Assembly (NCBI RefSeq): GCF_024807945.1
Contig: NZ_JANUFD010000015.1
Location: forward strand, 156,367-220,366
DNA length: 64,000 nt
Direction: 5' to 3'
Source of the DNA: Pseudomonas sp. JUb42
GTDB taxonomy: Bacteria; Pseudomonadota; Gammaproteobacteria; Pseudomonadales; Pseudomonadaceae
Shown: positions 8,567 through 17,486 of the stretch, piece after piece
Numbering within the stretch: position 1 is the first letter of the stretch
How the letters are laid out: each line of letters opens with the position of its first letter
Program-made: the position numbers and the translations under genes
Notes under the pieces: generated by a model
Databases searched by the model: none
Seen by the model: only the letters and a program-made list of their open reading frames with translations
Told to the model about the DNA's origin: nothing

Positions 8567-9325
8567 TTAACCGGCGTTCACCGGTGCCAAACGCAGTTTG
8601 CGCGGTGTGCTGCCACTGGTCCCCAGAGCCTTGAGGCGTTCATGGCTGACGATCTCGACGGCGCGGCCGGATATTCGCACGAGGCCCTTGCCTCGCAGGT
8701 ACGCGATAGCACGGCACACAGTTTCGAGGCGCAGCCCCAGGTGGGCGGCAATGTCTTCGCGGGTCATGCGTAGCAAGAACGCATGGGGTGAGTAGCCGCG
8801 CTCTTGCATTCGGGCGGATAGATCAAGCAGAAATGCCCCCAGGCGTTCTTCTGCGTTGAGGTTGCCCATCCACATCAGCAATTGCTGGTTTCGCACCACT
8901 TCCTGGCTCAGGATCCGGTTCAGTTTGTGGTGCAGCGAGGGCAGTTCTCGCGAGAGAACCTCTAGCTGGCTGAAATGGATCGGGCAGACTTCGCTGTCCT
9001 CAAGGGCAATGGCATCGCAGGTGTAGCGCCCGCTGCTGATGGCGTCGATGCCTAGCAGGTCTGCGGACATCTGAAAGCCTGTCAGTTGCTCGCGTCCGTC
9101 CGCGGACAAGAAAGATGTCTTGAAGAAACCATGATGCACGACGTAGATAAAGCGCAATGGATCTGCGGGATGAAACAGGGCGGCGCCTTTTCTGATCTTC
9201 ATACGCTGCGGGATCAGGTTAGCCAGACGTTGTGCGTCTGCGGAGTCGACACCTCCCGGCAGACAAAGCTCTCGCACTCGACAGTTGACACAGCTCTCGC
9301 TGCGTAGCGATGGACAGTGGGCCAT
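8567..9325 (-). CDS. FNR/Anr-like oxygen-sensing regulator (paralogue)
   Basis: The 252-residue protein is a Crp/Fnr activator with a predicted 4Fe-4S oxygen sensor. Ligands are Cys12, Cys15, Cys21 and Cys114; the spacing C-x2-C-x5-C and the 93-residue gap to the fourth match E. coli FNR (20, 23, 29, 122). A cNMP-type beta-roll spans about 40-130 and a winged helix lies at about 185-225. The recognition helix reads ETVCR, where FNR and Anr have ETxSR, so the DNA-contacting Ser212 is Cys204. It lies downstream of the K+ channel gene on the same strand. P. putida is known to carry three Anr paralogues, and this resembles the accessory ones rather than canonical Anr. Confidence 0.9.
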   Translation of the reverse strand: MAHCPSLRSESCVNCRVRELCLPGGVDSADAQRLANLIPQRMKIRKGAALFHPADPLRFIYVVHHGFFKTSFLSADGREQLTGFQMSADLLGIDAISSGRYTCDAIALEDSEVCPIHFSQLEVLSRELPSLHHKLNRILSQEVVRNQQLLMWMGNLNAEERLGAFLLDLSARMQERGYSPHAFLLRMTREDIAAHLGLRLETVCRAIAYLRGKGLVRISGRAVEIVSHERLKALGTSGSTPRKLRLAPVNAG

Positions 9326-9496
9326 GGCGAAAGCCTTCGGGCAGTTGCAGGTACTACCGGCGATGACGATACGCCCTCAAGGTCATTCTGCGTTGGTTGC
9401 CGGATGGACGGCCGCGTCCAGCCCTGGCCCCTGGCTTTCAGGCTGCCTTGCGCGGCTCTGGGCGCAAGCCGTTCAGGTCGGGACGATGCCGGTTGG

Positions 9497-9946
9497 TCAT
9501 GGGCTGGGCAGGGTGGGTGTGTCCTGGATGCTCCAATATTTCTGCATCTCAAGAAATAGAAAAGACGCTGTCCAGGTAATTAACACCAGGCCCGTCAGGG
9601 CTTCGAGCCCGGTCAGGTATTTGAGTGGGCCGATGGGCGAGATGTCGCCGAAGCCGATGGTGGTGTAGGTGGTGAAGGAGAAATACACCGAATCCATGAA
9701 GCTGCCGTCAAAGTTGCCGGTCAGGCTGCCCAGCGTCACGGTCCGGGTCATCAAGTAGTAACCCAGTGCAAATACCCAGACTTCAACGGCATGGGCCGCC
9801 AGTGCGCCCAGTACACCGAAGACAATTCTGAAGCGATGCCAGATCTTGAGCCTGGGCAGGAGCAGATTCAGGCGCATCAGGCATTCATAGTGGATGATCA
9901 CAACGGTGATGATGATCAGCGTATTGATCAGAGTAACAAGGACCAT
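9497..9946 (-). CDS. Two-TM potassium channel (Ion_trans_2)
   Basis: This 149-residue membrane protein has an N-terminal hydrophobic helix (residues 2-20), a second helix near 42-68, a pore loop with the K+ selectivity filter TIGFGD at about 96-101, and a final helix near 113-131. It has no cytoplasmic RCK or cyclic-nucleotide domain, so gating is not evident. It is upstream of the FNR-like regulator on the same strand with a 171-base gap, and divergent from the Usp pair. K+ flux linked to membrane potential under low energy is an inference from this setting. Confidence 0.85.
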   Translation of the reverse strand: MVLVTLINTLIIITVVIIHYECLMRLNLLLPRLKIWHRFRIVFGVLGALAAHAVEVWVFALGYYLMTRTVTLGSLTGNFDGSFMDSVYFSFTTYTTIGFGDISPIGPLKYLTGLEALTGLVLITWTASFLFLEMQKYWSIQDTPTLPSP

Positions 9947-10045
9947 GGAAACGTCTCAGCTCGGTGGTGATTGGCGTGGCGTCATACCGCACGACGCCTG
10001 ATTATGACCAGAATAATGACAGGTCAGACTGAGCAGACGCAGTTT

Positions 10046-10061
10046 TCTGATTTAGATCAGA
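10046..10061. promoter_or_regulatory. FNR-like palindrome with CTGAT half-sites
   Basis: TCTGATTTAGATCAGA is a near-perfect palindrome with the FNR architecture (half-site, N4, half-site), but the outer base of each half is changed: CTGAT-N4-ATCAG instead of TTGAT-N4-ATCAA. It is centred 107 bases upstream of the Usp start at 10161, between divergent genes. It may be bound by the FNR-like protein with the altered recognition helix. Confidence 0.5.
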
Positions 10062-10160
10062 TCCGGCTGCCGGGATCTCTTCACACTGCAAGCCGGATCC
10101 TGTCGGCGCTGCGGTATGTAGCGCGTAACAAGGGCTGCCGGGGCGGTGAGCGAGGGCGCC

Positions 10161-11150
10161 ATGAACGAATCGTCGGAATTTCTGTTGATCGCTTCATCAA
10201 AGATGCAGCGTACCCCGGCTTTCGACCGCGCCGTTGCGCTGGCCAGAGCGTTCGGCGTGTCACTGCGGATCGTGGCGCTGGACGACTTCCAGGCCCTGGA
10301 TGTGATGGGGGTTTTCGACTATACGGCCCTGGCGCGCTTGCGTGACGACTATCTGCGAGCCCACCGTCAATGGTTGGAGCAACAGGCTGCGCAGGAACGT
10401 GCCAAGGGCCTTGAATGCTCGGTGCAGATACTGTGGACGGATAGCCGCTTCGACGCGATAGCGTCCTGTGTCAGGGCGATTTGCCCGCAGATGCTGATCA
10501 AGGATGTCCATCACGAGCGGCTTTTCGCGCGGCTATTTTCCACGCCCCTTGACTGGCATTTACTGCGCGACTGCAAGTGCGCGGTGCAGTTTGTCAGCGA
10601 GGGTCATCGTCCTTTGCCACGCAGGACCCTGGCGGCCGTCAACCTCTATCGTTATGACGACGCCGATCTGAGACTCAACGACAGGTTGATCGAGACGGCA
10701 TCGCGCATCGCCCGGCAATGTGCAGGTAGTGCTCATGTGTTGTACAGCTTTGACTGGTCGGCGTTCTACGCCACCAGGGTGACCCTGCTTGGCGCCTTGC
10801 CGGTCGAGACTGGCTTTCATGAGGCCTTGGGCGAGGCCCATGCCGAGGCGTTTGCCGCGTTATGCGAGCGCCACGCAATCCCGGTCGAATGCCGTCATTT
10901 CCTGGTCGGTACGCCCCAACCAACCATCAGTCGCTTCGCCCGCGAGCAGGATATCGACCTGTTGGTCATGGGCAGCCTGCCGAGGACCCGCCTGGAAAAA
11001 GTCATCGGCAATACCGCCGAGTTGTTGCTGACACACTCACCTTGCAGTGTGTTGATCGTCAAGCCTGGCGACAATCCGGATGACCTCGACGACCTTTACC
11101 GCGCCGATAGCTCCACTGCCATGGGCAATATGAGCCCTGCGCACCCATAA
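10161..11150 (+). CDS. Tandem-domain universal stress protein
   Basis: The 329-residue protein has two Usp folds; NESSEFLLIASSKMQRTPAF opens the first, and the second ends with VMGSLPRTRLEKVIGNTAELLL, the Usp ATP-site region. ATG 10161 is preferred over the in-frame GTG at 10146 because GAGG sits five bases before it. It is followed after 31 bases by another Usp gene, so the two form an operon. The C-terminal extension after LIVKPG is about 25 residues and polar. The FNR-like palindrome at 10046 is the likely control site. Confidence 0.87.
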   Translation: MNESSEFLLIASSKMQRTPAFDRAVALARAFGVSLRIVALDDFQALDVMGVFDYTALARLRDDYLRAHRQWLEQQAAQERAKGLECSVQILWTDSRFDAIASCVRAICPQMLIKDVHHERLFARLFSTPLDWHLLRDCKCAVQFVSEGHRPLPRRTLAAVNLYRYDDADLRLNDRLIETASRIARQCAGSAHVLYSFDWSAFYATRVTLLGALPVETGFHEALGEAHAEAFAALCERHAIPVECRHFLVGTPQPTISRFAREQDIDLLVMGSLPRTRLEKVIGNTAELLLTHSPCSVLIVKPGDNPDDLDDLYRADSSTAMGNMSPAHP

Positions 11151-11181
11151 GCCAGAACATAGCCCCGCAAGGAGGTGTGAA

Positions 11182-12093
11182 ATGTCCAAAGTCGAACGTT
11201 TACTGCTGGTCGCGTCGCCGCTGATGGAGAGAACGCCCGCATTTGACCGCGCTCTGGCATTGGCCAAGGCGCAGGCAGCCGCCCTGCACATTGTCGCGTT
11301 TGTCTATGTGGAAGCCCTGGCGACGGCCGGGCTGGTGAACGACCAGGCACTGCATGAAATCAAGGAGGGGTATCTGGCTGGTCATCGTGAATGGTTGGAG
11401 CAGCAGGCCGTGGCAATGCGTCATTCCGGCGTTCAGGTCACCCAGGAAGTGGTCTGGGTGAGGCGTCCGTTTGACGAAATCATGGAGCACATTCGTGAAA
11501 TGAAACCGTCCCTTGTGATCAAGGATCTGGAACGGCAATCCTGGCTGTCGCGTGTGATGTTCACCTCTCTGGATGAGCGTCTGCTCCATGATTGCCCGGT
11601 GTCCCTGCATCTCGTTGCTCAAGTGACCCATGCCATTCCGCGCAAGATCCTCGCGGCGGTCGACCCTTTTCGTCCTGAAGAGCAGCATGACGGCTTGAAC
11701 GACAGGATTATCTCCACTGCGGAAAAGCTGGCGCAGCAGTGCAACGCCGACCTGCACCTGCTGTACGCCTACGACTTGTCCACCGTTTTTGGTTGGGAAA
11801 GTGACATGGCGTTTTCTTCCGAGGCCCAGGCGCAGATCTACGATCTGGACAAGGAGGCCTTTGACCACCTGGCCGACCGTTTCGGTGTGCCTGCCGACCG
11901 CAAACATTTATTAATGGGCAACCCGGCGAAAGTCATTGAAGCCTTCACCCGGGCCCATGGTGTTGACGTGATCGTAATGGGAACGGTGCATCGCAGTGCG
12001 ATGAGCAAATGGCTCGGCAGTACGACAGAACAAGTAGCGCATCATCTTCAAAGCAGTCTGCTGACGCTCAATCCTCGCGCTGACATGCCATAG
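11182..12093 (+). CDS. Tandem-domain universal stress protein
   Basis: The 303-residue protein is closely related to the Usp proteins at 6313 and 10161. It opens LLLVASPLMERTPAFDRALA and its second domain ends with VIVMGTVHRSAMSKWLGSTTEQV. AAGGAGGTG five bases before the ATG is a near-perfect ribosome site, so it is probably the better expressed member of the pair. It is the last gene of the Usp operon and is followed by a REP-like repeat. Confidence 0.88.
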   Translation: MSKVERLLLVASPLMERTPAFDRALALAKAQAAALHIVAFVYVEALATAGLVNDQALHEIKEGYLAGHREWLEQQAVAMRHSGVQVTQEVVWVRRPFDEIMEHIREMKPSLVIKDLERQSWLSRVMFTSLDERLLHDCPVSLHLVAQVTHAIPRKILAAVDPFRPEEQHDGLNDRIISTAEKLAQQCNADLHLLYAYDLSTVFGWESDMAFSSEAQAQIYDLDKEAFDHLADRFGVPADRKHLLMGNPAKVIEAFTRAHGVDVIVMGTVHRSAMSKWLGSTTEQVAHHLQSSLLTLNPRADMP

Positions 12094-12138
12094 GGGGAAT
12101 AGGGCGATACTGCGATGTCGTGCAACAAACGCAGAACT

Positions 12139-12209
12139 TGTAGGAGACGGCTTGCTGGCGATCGAGTGCGAAGCACTAAAGCGCTCTCGCGGCTAAAGCC
12201 GGTCCTGCA
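12139..12209. repeat. REP-like inverted repeat
   Basis: An imperfect inverted pair starts TGTAGGAGACGGCTTGC and ends GGCTAAAGCCGGTCCTGCA. This is the intergenic palindromic element type common in fluorescent pseudomonads. It lies between the Usp operon and the methyltransferase and could fold as an mRNA end structure. The rest of the 258-base gap shows no gene. Confidence 0.7.
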
Positions 12210-12351
12210 CCTTGCCTGATCAGCAACTAAACTCAACTCCGTCCCCCTCACAGGGACTTCCAATACGTGGTTTATTCACTCGACCACCGCCAACAGTTGT
12301 CAGGTTCTCTACGCCCGTGCCGACGGTGGCCTTCTGACAGGAGGTTATGCA

Positions 12352-13398
12352 ATGGACGAGGCAAAACTTCATGCGTTCATGGGCAAGCTGGTGTCCGATA
12401 TGGGCGCGGCCGGCCTGCTGGCCAATGTGATGGTTGGCGACGAGCTGGGGCTGTACAAGGCCATGGCTGACAGCCAACCGATTACTCCCGAGGTCCTGGC
12501 CAGCAGGACCGGTTGTAACGCGCGGCTGCTTCGCGAATGGCTCAGCGCCCACGTAGCCTCTGGCTATATGGAGCATCACGACGGCCAGTTCGTATTACCC
12601 GAAGAACAGGCTCTCGCCCTGGCTATCGAGGACTCACCGGTTTATGCAGCCGGTGGCGTGATGGTGGTGGTGTCGATGTTTCACGACAAGGACAAGCTGG
12701 TAGCGGCAATGCGTGGTGATGGCGCCCTGGCCTGGGGCGATCATCACCCGTGCATGTTCAGCGGCACCGAGCGTTTTTTCCGGCCGGGGTACAAGGCCTA
12801 TCTGGTCGACCAATGGCTGCCGGCGCTGGACGGCGTGGTCGACAAGCTCAAGGCGGGGGCCAGGGTAGCGGATATCGGCTGCGGGCACGGGGCTTCAACC
12901 ATCGTCATGGCCCAGGCATTTCCCGCCTCGAATTTTGTCGGCTTCGACTATCACGCGCCCTCCATCGTCACGGCCAGCCAGCGTGCCGCAGAGGCGGGTG
13001 TCAGCGACCGGGTCAGGTTTGTCGAGGGCAGGGCCAAAGACTTTCCCGGCCAGGATTACGACCTGATCTGCTACTTCGACTGCCTGCACGATATGGGCGA
13101 CCCGGTCGGTGCGGCGAAACATGCCCATCAGGCGCTGAAAAACGACGGCACGATCCTGCTGGTGGAGCCTTTTGCCAACGACACACTCGACCTCAATATC
13201 AACCCGGTGGGACGGCTTTTCTATGCGGCATCAACCTTTATCTGCACGCCCAATTCGTTGTCACAGGAGGTGGGGTTAGGGCTGGGCGCACAGGCCGGTG
13301 AAGCGCGGTTGCGCCAGGTATTTACCGACGCAGGCTTCAGCCACTTTCGGCGCGCCTGTGAGACCCCTTTCAATCTGATTCTGGAGGCGCGTAAATGA
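12352..13398 (+). CDS. Class I SAM-dependent methyltransferase with winged-helix N-domain
   Basis: This is a 348-residue protein. Residues 1-90 resemble the winged-helix dimerisation domain found before many small-molecule O-methyltransferases and Rv2258c-like proteins (ELGLYKAMAD, TGCNARLLREWL). The methyltransferase fold starts at about 165, with motif I RVADIGCGHGAS at 171-182 and an acidic motif II in FVGFDYHAPS. CAGGAGG lies just upstream of the ATG. The acceptor substrate cannot be inferred. It closes the stress island but no FNR box precedes it, so membership of that regulon is uncertain. Confidence 0.85.
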   Translation: MDEAKLHAFMGKLVSDMGAAGLLANVMVGDELGLYKAMADSQPITPEVLASRTGCNARLLREWLSAHVASGYMEHHDGQFVLPEEQALALAIEDSPVYAAGGVMVVVSMFHDKDKLVAAMRGDGALAWGDHHPCMFSGTERFFRPGYKAYLVDQWLPALDGVVDKLKAGARVADIGCGHGASTIVMAQAFPASNFVGFDYHAPSIVTASQRAAEAGVSDRVRFVEGRAKDFPGQDYDLICYFDCLHDMGDPVGAAKHAHQALKNDGTILLVEPFANDTLDLNINPVGRLFYAASTFICTPNSLSQEVGLGLGAQAGEARLRQVFTDAGFSHFRRACETPFNLILEARK

Positions 13399-13464
13399 CC
13401 ATTTGAATGGTTGACTGGCCCTGTGCAGCGCATGCGTCTGGCCTGTGCTGTTCGGGTTTGAGTG

Positions 13465-13477
13465 GTTGACAGTCAAC
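13465..13477. promoter_or_regulatory. Short palindrome upstream of a secreted protein gene
   Basis: GTTGACAGTCAAC is a perfect 6+1+6 inverted repeat 127 bases before the start at 13604. It may be a regulator site; nothing identifies the regulator. Confidence 0.3.
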
Positions 13478-13603
13478 GTGTGTAAGTCTCCTTCGTCAAC
13501 GATACCTCGTCTAAGGGTGCAGGGTGAGTTTGAGTGAGCGGGTCTATCTCATTAAGATGCAAGGCTAAAGCTTGCTATATCACCGCAATCAAGGACGTCC
13601 CCA

Positions 13604-14392
13604 ATGCTACGAAGCTTCGTTGTTGCGCTATGTGCATGTCTGTCGTTTTCCGTATTTGCGGCACTACCAGCGGCACCGATGGACGATACAACGGTGGCTA
13701 AAATCAATGCCGCTTTCGCGCCTGTAGAAAATCAGTTCAATGGAGAACTGAACGCCGTGAAAGGTGATCCCGAAAAAACTGCCGAAGTCATCGGGCGCTA
13801 CTCAAACTGGGTCTTCACTCAAATCGGCTACAGCCATGATGAGACGGTTTATAAATACTTGACTGACCAAAGTGTTGAGCCGTTTCAGAAGAACTTTTTT
13901 GCCCGGGAAGTCGGTCTGGGCAACGTGATTGCACAAGTTGCCAGCCAACTTCCGGGCTATGCACAAGGGTATTTGAAAAGTGGAGCACTGACTCAGCGCA
14001 CCATCGATAGCATCGTCAAGGGCAATGCACCCGCGACCGATGCGCGGGAGGTCAATCTTTCGCCCATTGGCGGCTGGCAATACCCCGCCGACAAATTCAT
14101 CCGGGAGTCGCGCATCCGCATGGCTCTTTCTCCCTACAAGGGGGAAGGTCAGTGGGCTGGTTATGTGATGTTCAGAACCTACAGCCCGGATGATTATTAT
14201 GTCGTGGGTGAGCGGGGCTCATTCGATGCGCAGACACTGGCATTGCTCGACAAGGTTATTGCTGCAAAAGGCAGTGTCACCGTCGAAGGTGCCTATCGCG
14301 CTTATCAGGGCGCTAACTACAAGATTTGCATGCTGGATCGGTCGAAGCCGGTGAAGCTGATACTGGCCAAGCCAGTGGACAGTTATCGCTAA
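13604..14392 (+). CDS. Secreted protein of unknown function
   Basis: The 262-residue protein has a Sec signal peptide (LRSFVVALCACLSFSVFA, then ALPAAP), so it is exported to the periplasm. The mature part is helical in the first half and carries SPIGGWQYPADKFIRESRIR near the middle. A single cysteine remains near the C-terminus. I recognise no family. It is flanked by unrelated genes and appears monocistronic. The AAGGACG before the ATG is a plausible ribosome site. Confidence 0.75.
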   Translation: MLRSFVVALCACLSFSVFAALPAAPMDDTTVAKINAAFAPVENQFNGELNAVKGDPEKTAEVIGRYSNWVFTQIGYSHDETVYKYLTDQSVEPFQKNFFAREVGLGNVIAQVASQLPGYAQGYLKSGALTQRTIDSIVKGNAPATDAREVNLSPIGGWQYPADKFIRESRIRMALSPYKGEGQWAGYVMFRTYSPDDYYVVGERGSFDAQTLALLDKVIAAKGSVTVEGAYRAYQGANYKICMLDRSKPVKLILAKPVDSYR

Positions 14393-14559
14393 CCTGTTGC
14401 GAGCTTGTCGACGCGCTTGACGATGCAGTGCTTTTCCTGCAGCCAGCCGAACGTTCGCGTGATGAGTTAAGGCCGCCAGGGTTTGCGCAAAAGCTTTTAC
14501 TGAACTTCGCCCGATGCTCGCCAGTCAGCTCTGTATGACGATCATAAGGCGATAAATCC

Positions 14560-15360
14560 ATGCAGATCTCGTTGCAGCAGCAAGTGGCACTGGTGACCGG
14601 TGCCAGTTCCGGATTGGGCGAAGGGGCGGCCAGAGCATTGGCCGCTGCCGGGGCCGCAGTGGTGGTCAACTACAACAGCCACGCCGAGCCTGCGGAAAAA
14701 CTGGTCGAGGAAATTCGTGCAGCGGGCGGCCAGGCGGTAGCCATTGGCGCCGATGTTTCCCAGGAAGAACAGGTCGAAAAACTGTTTGCCCAGACGCTGG
14801 AACACTTCGGTCATCTGGATATTCTGGTGGCCAATTCCGGGCTGCAAAAGGATGCGCCCCTGGTCGATATGAGCCTGGCGGACTGGAACACGGTGATCAA
14901 CGTCAACCTGACCGGGCAGTTTCTCTGCGCCCGTGCCGCCCTGCGTCAGTTCATCAGCCAGGGCATGCGCCCCGGGGTATCCCGGGCCATGGGCAAGATC
15001 ATTCATATGAGCTCGGTACATCAGCTGATTCCCTGGGCCGGGCATGCCAACTACGCGGCTTCCAAGGGCGGTGTCGATCTGCTGATGCGCAGCATCGCCC
15101 AGGAAGTCGGCGAGCAGCATATCAGGGTAAACAGTATTGCCCCCGGCGCGATCCGTACCGCGATCAATCAACAGGCGATGCAGGGCGACGGCGAGGCCAA
15201 AATGCTGAAGCTGATCCCCTATGGCCGCGTCGGTGAAGCCGAAGATGTCGCCAATGCCGTGGTCTGGCTGGCGTCCGATCTGTCGGACTATGTGCACGGC
15301 ACGACGCTGTTTATCGACGGTGGCATGAGCCTGTATCCGGAGTTTCGCGGCAATGGCTGA
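14560..15360 (+). CDS. Short-chain dehydrogenase, glucose 1-dehydrogenase-like
   Basis: The 266-residue SDR has the cofactor motif TGASSGLGEG (14-23), NSG near 92-94, catalytic Ser in HMSSVHQ and the YAASKGG active-site motif. The C-terminal IDGGMSLYPEF is typical of classical SDRs annotated as glucose 1-dehydrogenase. Its stop codon overlaps the start of the GH15 gene by eight bases, so the two are translationally coupled. A glucosidase releasing glucose next to a glucose dehydrogenase suggests conversion of an alpha-glucan or trehalose to gluconate; that pathway is inferred. Confidence 0.87.
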   Translation: MQISLQQQVALVTGASSGLGEGAARALAAAGAAVVVNYNSHAEPAEKLVEEIRAAGGQAVAIGADVSQEEQVEKLFAQTLEHFGHLDILVANSGLQKDAPLVDMSLADWNTVINVNLTGQFLCARAALRQFISQGMRPGVSRAMGKIIHMSSVHQLIPWAGHANYAASKGGVDLLMRSIAQEVGEQHIRVNSIAPGAIRTAINQQAMQGDGEAKMLKLIPYGRVGEAEDVANAVVWLASDLSDYVHGTTLFIDGGMSLYPEFRGNG

Positions 15361-17179
15361 TCTCCTCGAAGAAGCGCAGAACCCCATCGAGAACCATGGC
15401 ATCATCGGCGATATGCGCAGCGCTGCTCTGGTGGCGGATACCGGTAGCATCGATTTCTGTTGCTGGCCGGATTTTGACAGCCCATCGATTTTCAGTGCGC
15501 TGCTCGACACCACCGCAGCCGGGATCTTTCAGCTCGCCCCGGATTTGCCCGACGCTCGTCGTCAGCAGATTTACCTGCCGGACACCAACGTATTGCAGAC
15601 GCGCTGGATCGCTCAGGACGCGGTGGTGGAAGTCACTGACCTGATGCCCGTCGGTCACAATGAAGATGATCTGCCTCGCGTGGTGCGGCGCATCGAGGTG
15701 CGCTACGGCAAGGCCAATGTACGCATGCGCTGCCGCGTGCGCATGGACTACAGCCGCGCGCAGATGGAAACCTATATGGACGGCGAGGATGTCTGCTTCG
15801 TTGCCCAGGGCCAGCCGGGCATGCGCCTGTCGGCCACTGCCGGCTTGCGTCTTGAGCAGGATACCGCCGTGGCCGAGTTTGCCATGGAGCAGGGCCAGAT
15901 CATCGAGTTCATTCTCGGTGGCATCGACGACCCTCAGGTCGCGGCCGGGCATTGCAGCCGCTATTTCACCGATACCCTGGCCTTCTGGCGGCGCTGGAGC
16001 GGGCAGTCGGAGTATCGCGGGCGCTGGCGGGAAATGGTCAATCGCTCGGCCCTGACGCTGAAGTTGCTGACGTCGCGCAAGCATGGCGGCATCGTTGCCG
16101 CAGCCACCTTCGGCCTGCCGGAAACCCGTGGCGGCGAGCGCAACTGGGATTATCGCTACAGCTGGATCCGTGACGCGTCCTTCACCGTGTACGCCTTCAT
16201 GCGCCTTGGCTATGCCGACGAAGCCAATGCCTTCATGGGATGGGTCAAGGGGCGCATGGGCGATTGTTGTGCGGACTCGACCAGGCTGGGCATTCTCTAT
16301 GCCCTGGATGGCCGCGAAGAGTTGCCTGAAGAGCATCTGCAACACCTGACTGGCCATGGCGGCGCGACCCCGGTACGTATCGGTAACGAGGCTTACAAGC
16401 AGACCCAGCTGGATATCTACGGCGAGCTGATGGATGCGGTGTATCTGGCCAATAAATACGGCGAAGCGATTTCCTACGAAGGCTGGAAGCACGCGACGCA
16501 ACTGGTGGACCACGTCTGTGAGCATTGGCAGGACAAGGATGTCGGCATCTGGGAAATGCGCGGTCAGGATCAGCATTTCCTGCATTCGCGGCTGATGTGT
16601 TGGGTGGCCCTGGATCGTGCCTTGCGTCTGGCCTTCAAGCGTTCCCTGCCGGCGCCTTTCGATCGCTGGGACGCCCAGCGCCAGGCGATTCATGACGATA
16701 TCTGGAAGAATTTCTGGGACGCTGACCTCGGCCATTTCGTGCAGTACAAGGGCAGTCGCAACCTGGATGCGTCGATGCTGCTGATGCCGTTGGTGCGCTT
16801 TGTCGGTGCCAGTGATCCGCGCTGGCTGGCGACTCTGGAGGCCATCGAAGGCACGCTGGTACGGGACGGCCTGGTCTATCGCTATCGCAACGATGACCAA
16901 CACGACGACGGCCTGACCGGCGAGGAGGGCGCTTTTACCGCCTGCTCCTTCTGGTATGTCGAATGCCTGGCCCGGGCCGGTCGGGTCGAACAGGCTCATC
17001 TGGAGTTCGAGCAGTTGCTGCGCTATGCCAATCCGTTGGGTTTGTACGCCGAGGAGTTCGACGTGCATGGCTGCCATCTGGGCAATACGCCCCAGGCCCT
17101 CAGTCATCTGGCGCTGATCAGTGCGGCGAGCTTTCTGGACCGCAAACTGGATGGCAGCAAGACCTTGTGGCAGCCCTGA
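15353..17179 (+). CDS. Glycoside hydrolase family 15 (glucoamylase/trehalase-like)
   Basis: The 608-residue protein has an N-terminal beta-sandwich (about 1-240) and an alpha/alpha barrel. GH15 signatures are NWDYRYSWIRDASFTVYA near 260-280, the general acid region GIWEMRG, and the second glutamate in LYAEEFD near the C-terminus. Members cleave alpha-glucosidic bonds in glucans or trehalose with inversion. There is no signal peptide, so it works in the cytoplasm on stored or imported sugar. Bacterial trehalose-active members look similar, so substrate is open. Confidence 0.9.
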   Translation: MADLLEEAQNPIENHGIIGDMRSAALVADTGSIDFCCWPDFDSPSIFSALLDTTAAGIFQLAPDLPDARRQQIYLPDTNVLQTRWIAQDAVVEVTDLMPVGHNEDDLPRVVRRIEVRYGKANVRMRCRVRMDYSRAQMETYMDGEDVCFVAQGQPGMRLSATAGLRLEQDTAVAEFAMEQGQIIEFILGGIDDPQVAAGHCSRYFTDTLAFWRRWSGQSEYRGRWREMVNRSALTLKLLTSRKHGGIVAAATFGLPETRGGERNWDYRYSWIRDASFTVYAFMRLGYADEANAFMGWVKGRMGDCCADSTRLGILYALDGREELPEEHLQHLTGHGGATPVRIGNEAYKQTQLDIYGELMDAVYLANKYGEAISYEGWKHATQLVDHVCEHWQDKDVGIWEMRGQDQHFLHSRLMCWVALDRALRLAFKRSLPAPFDRWDAQRQAIHDDIWKNFWDADLGHFVQYKGSRNLDASMLLMPLVRFVGASDPRWLATLEAIEGTLVRDGLVYRYRNDDQHDDGLTGEEGAFTACSFWYVECLARAGRVEQAHLEFEQLLRYANPLGLYAEEFDVHGCHLGNTPQALSHLALISAASFLDRKLDGSKTLWQP

Positions 17180-17252
17180 AACCCGTGTCCATAGCGAGCC
17201 CGTTGGCGGGAATTGCGGGGCCTGATTGTAGTAGCGAATTATGGGTAAATTA

Positions 17253-17340
17253 TGGGAGCGAATTCATTCGTGAAAAGAATGCTCAGGCGATAAAGGCTAT
17301 ATCGACCTCCCCAGCCCCTTCGCGAATGAATTCGCTCCCA
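17253..17340. repeat. REP doublet with 18-bp arms
   Basis: TGGGAGCGAATTCATTCG at 17253-17270 is matched perfectly in inverse at 17323-17340, with 52 bases between. The same arm sequence recurs at 27209-27296. This is a REP doublet (REPIN type). It fills much of the 307-base gap between GH15 and the next gene; no ORF is convincing there. Confidence 0.85.
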
Positions 17341-17486
17341 CAATTCGCTTCCACATGATTGGCTCCTGCCTCCAGCCAAACGTGTGCTGCACATGTCGCC
17401 GCAGGCACTCTTGAAAAACGCATTGATTCAAGCGGCCTGTTCAAGGACAGTTGCCCGCTTGGTTGAGTCACTCAGGGAAGCGTTAC

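Noticed and set aside
9326..9496. Search for an FNR box between the K+ channel and FNR-like genes
   Set aside because: The only candidate is CAAGGTCATTC near 9378, which does not fit the consensus. No autoregulatory site is supported.
15311..17107. Long minus-strand ORF (598 codons) opposite the GH15 gene
   Set aside because: It is the antisense of a gene with clear GH15 motifs, its translation is low complexity (rich in Gln, His, Gly), and it arises from GC-rich codon bias.
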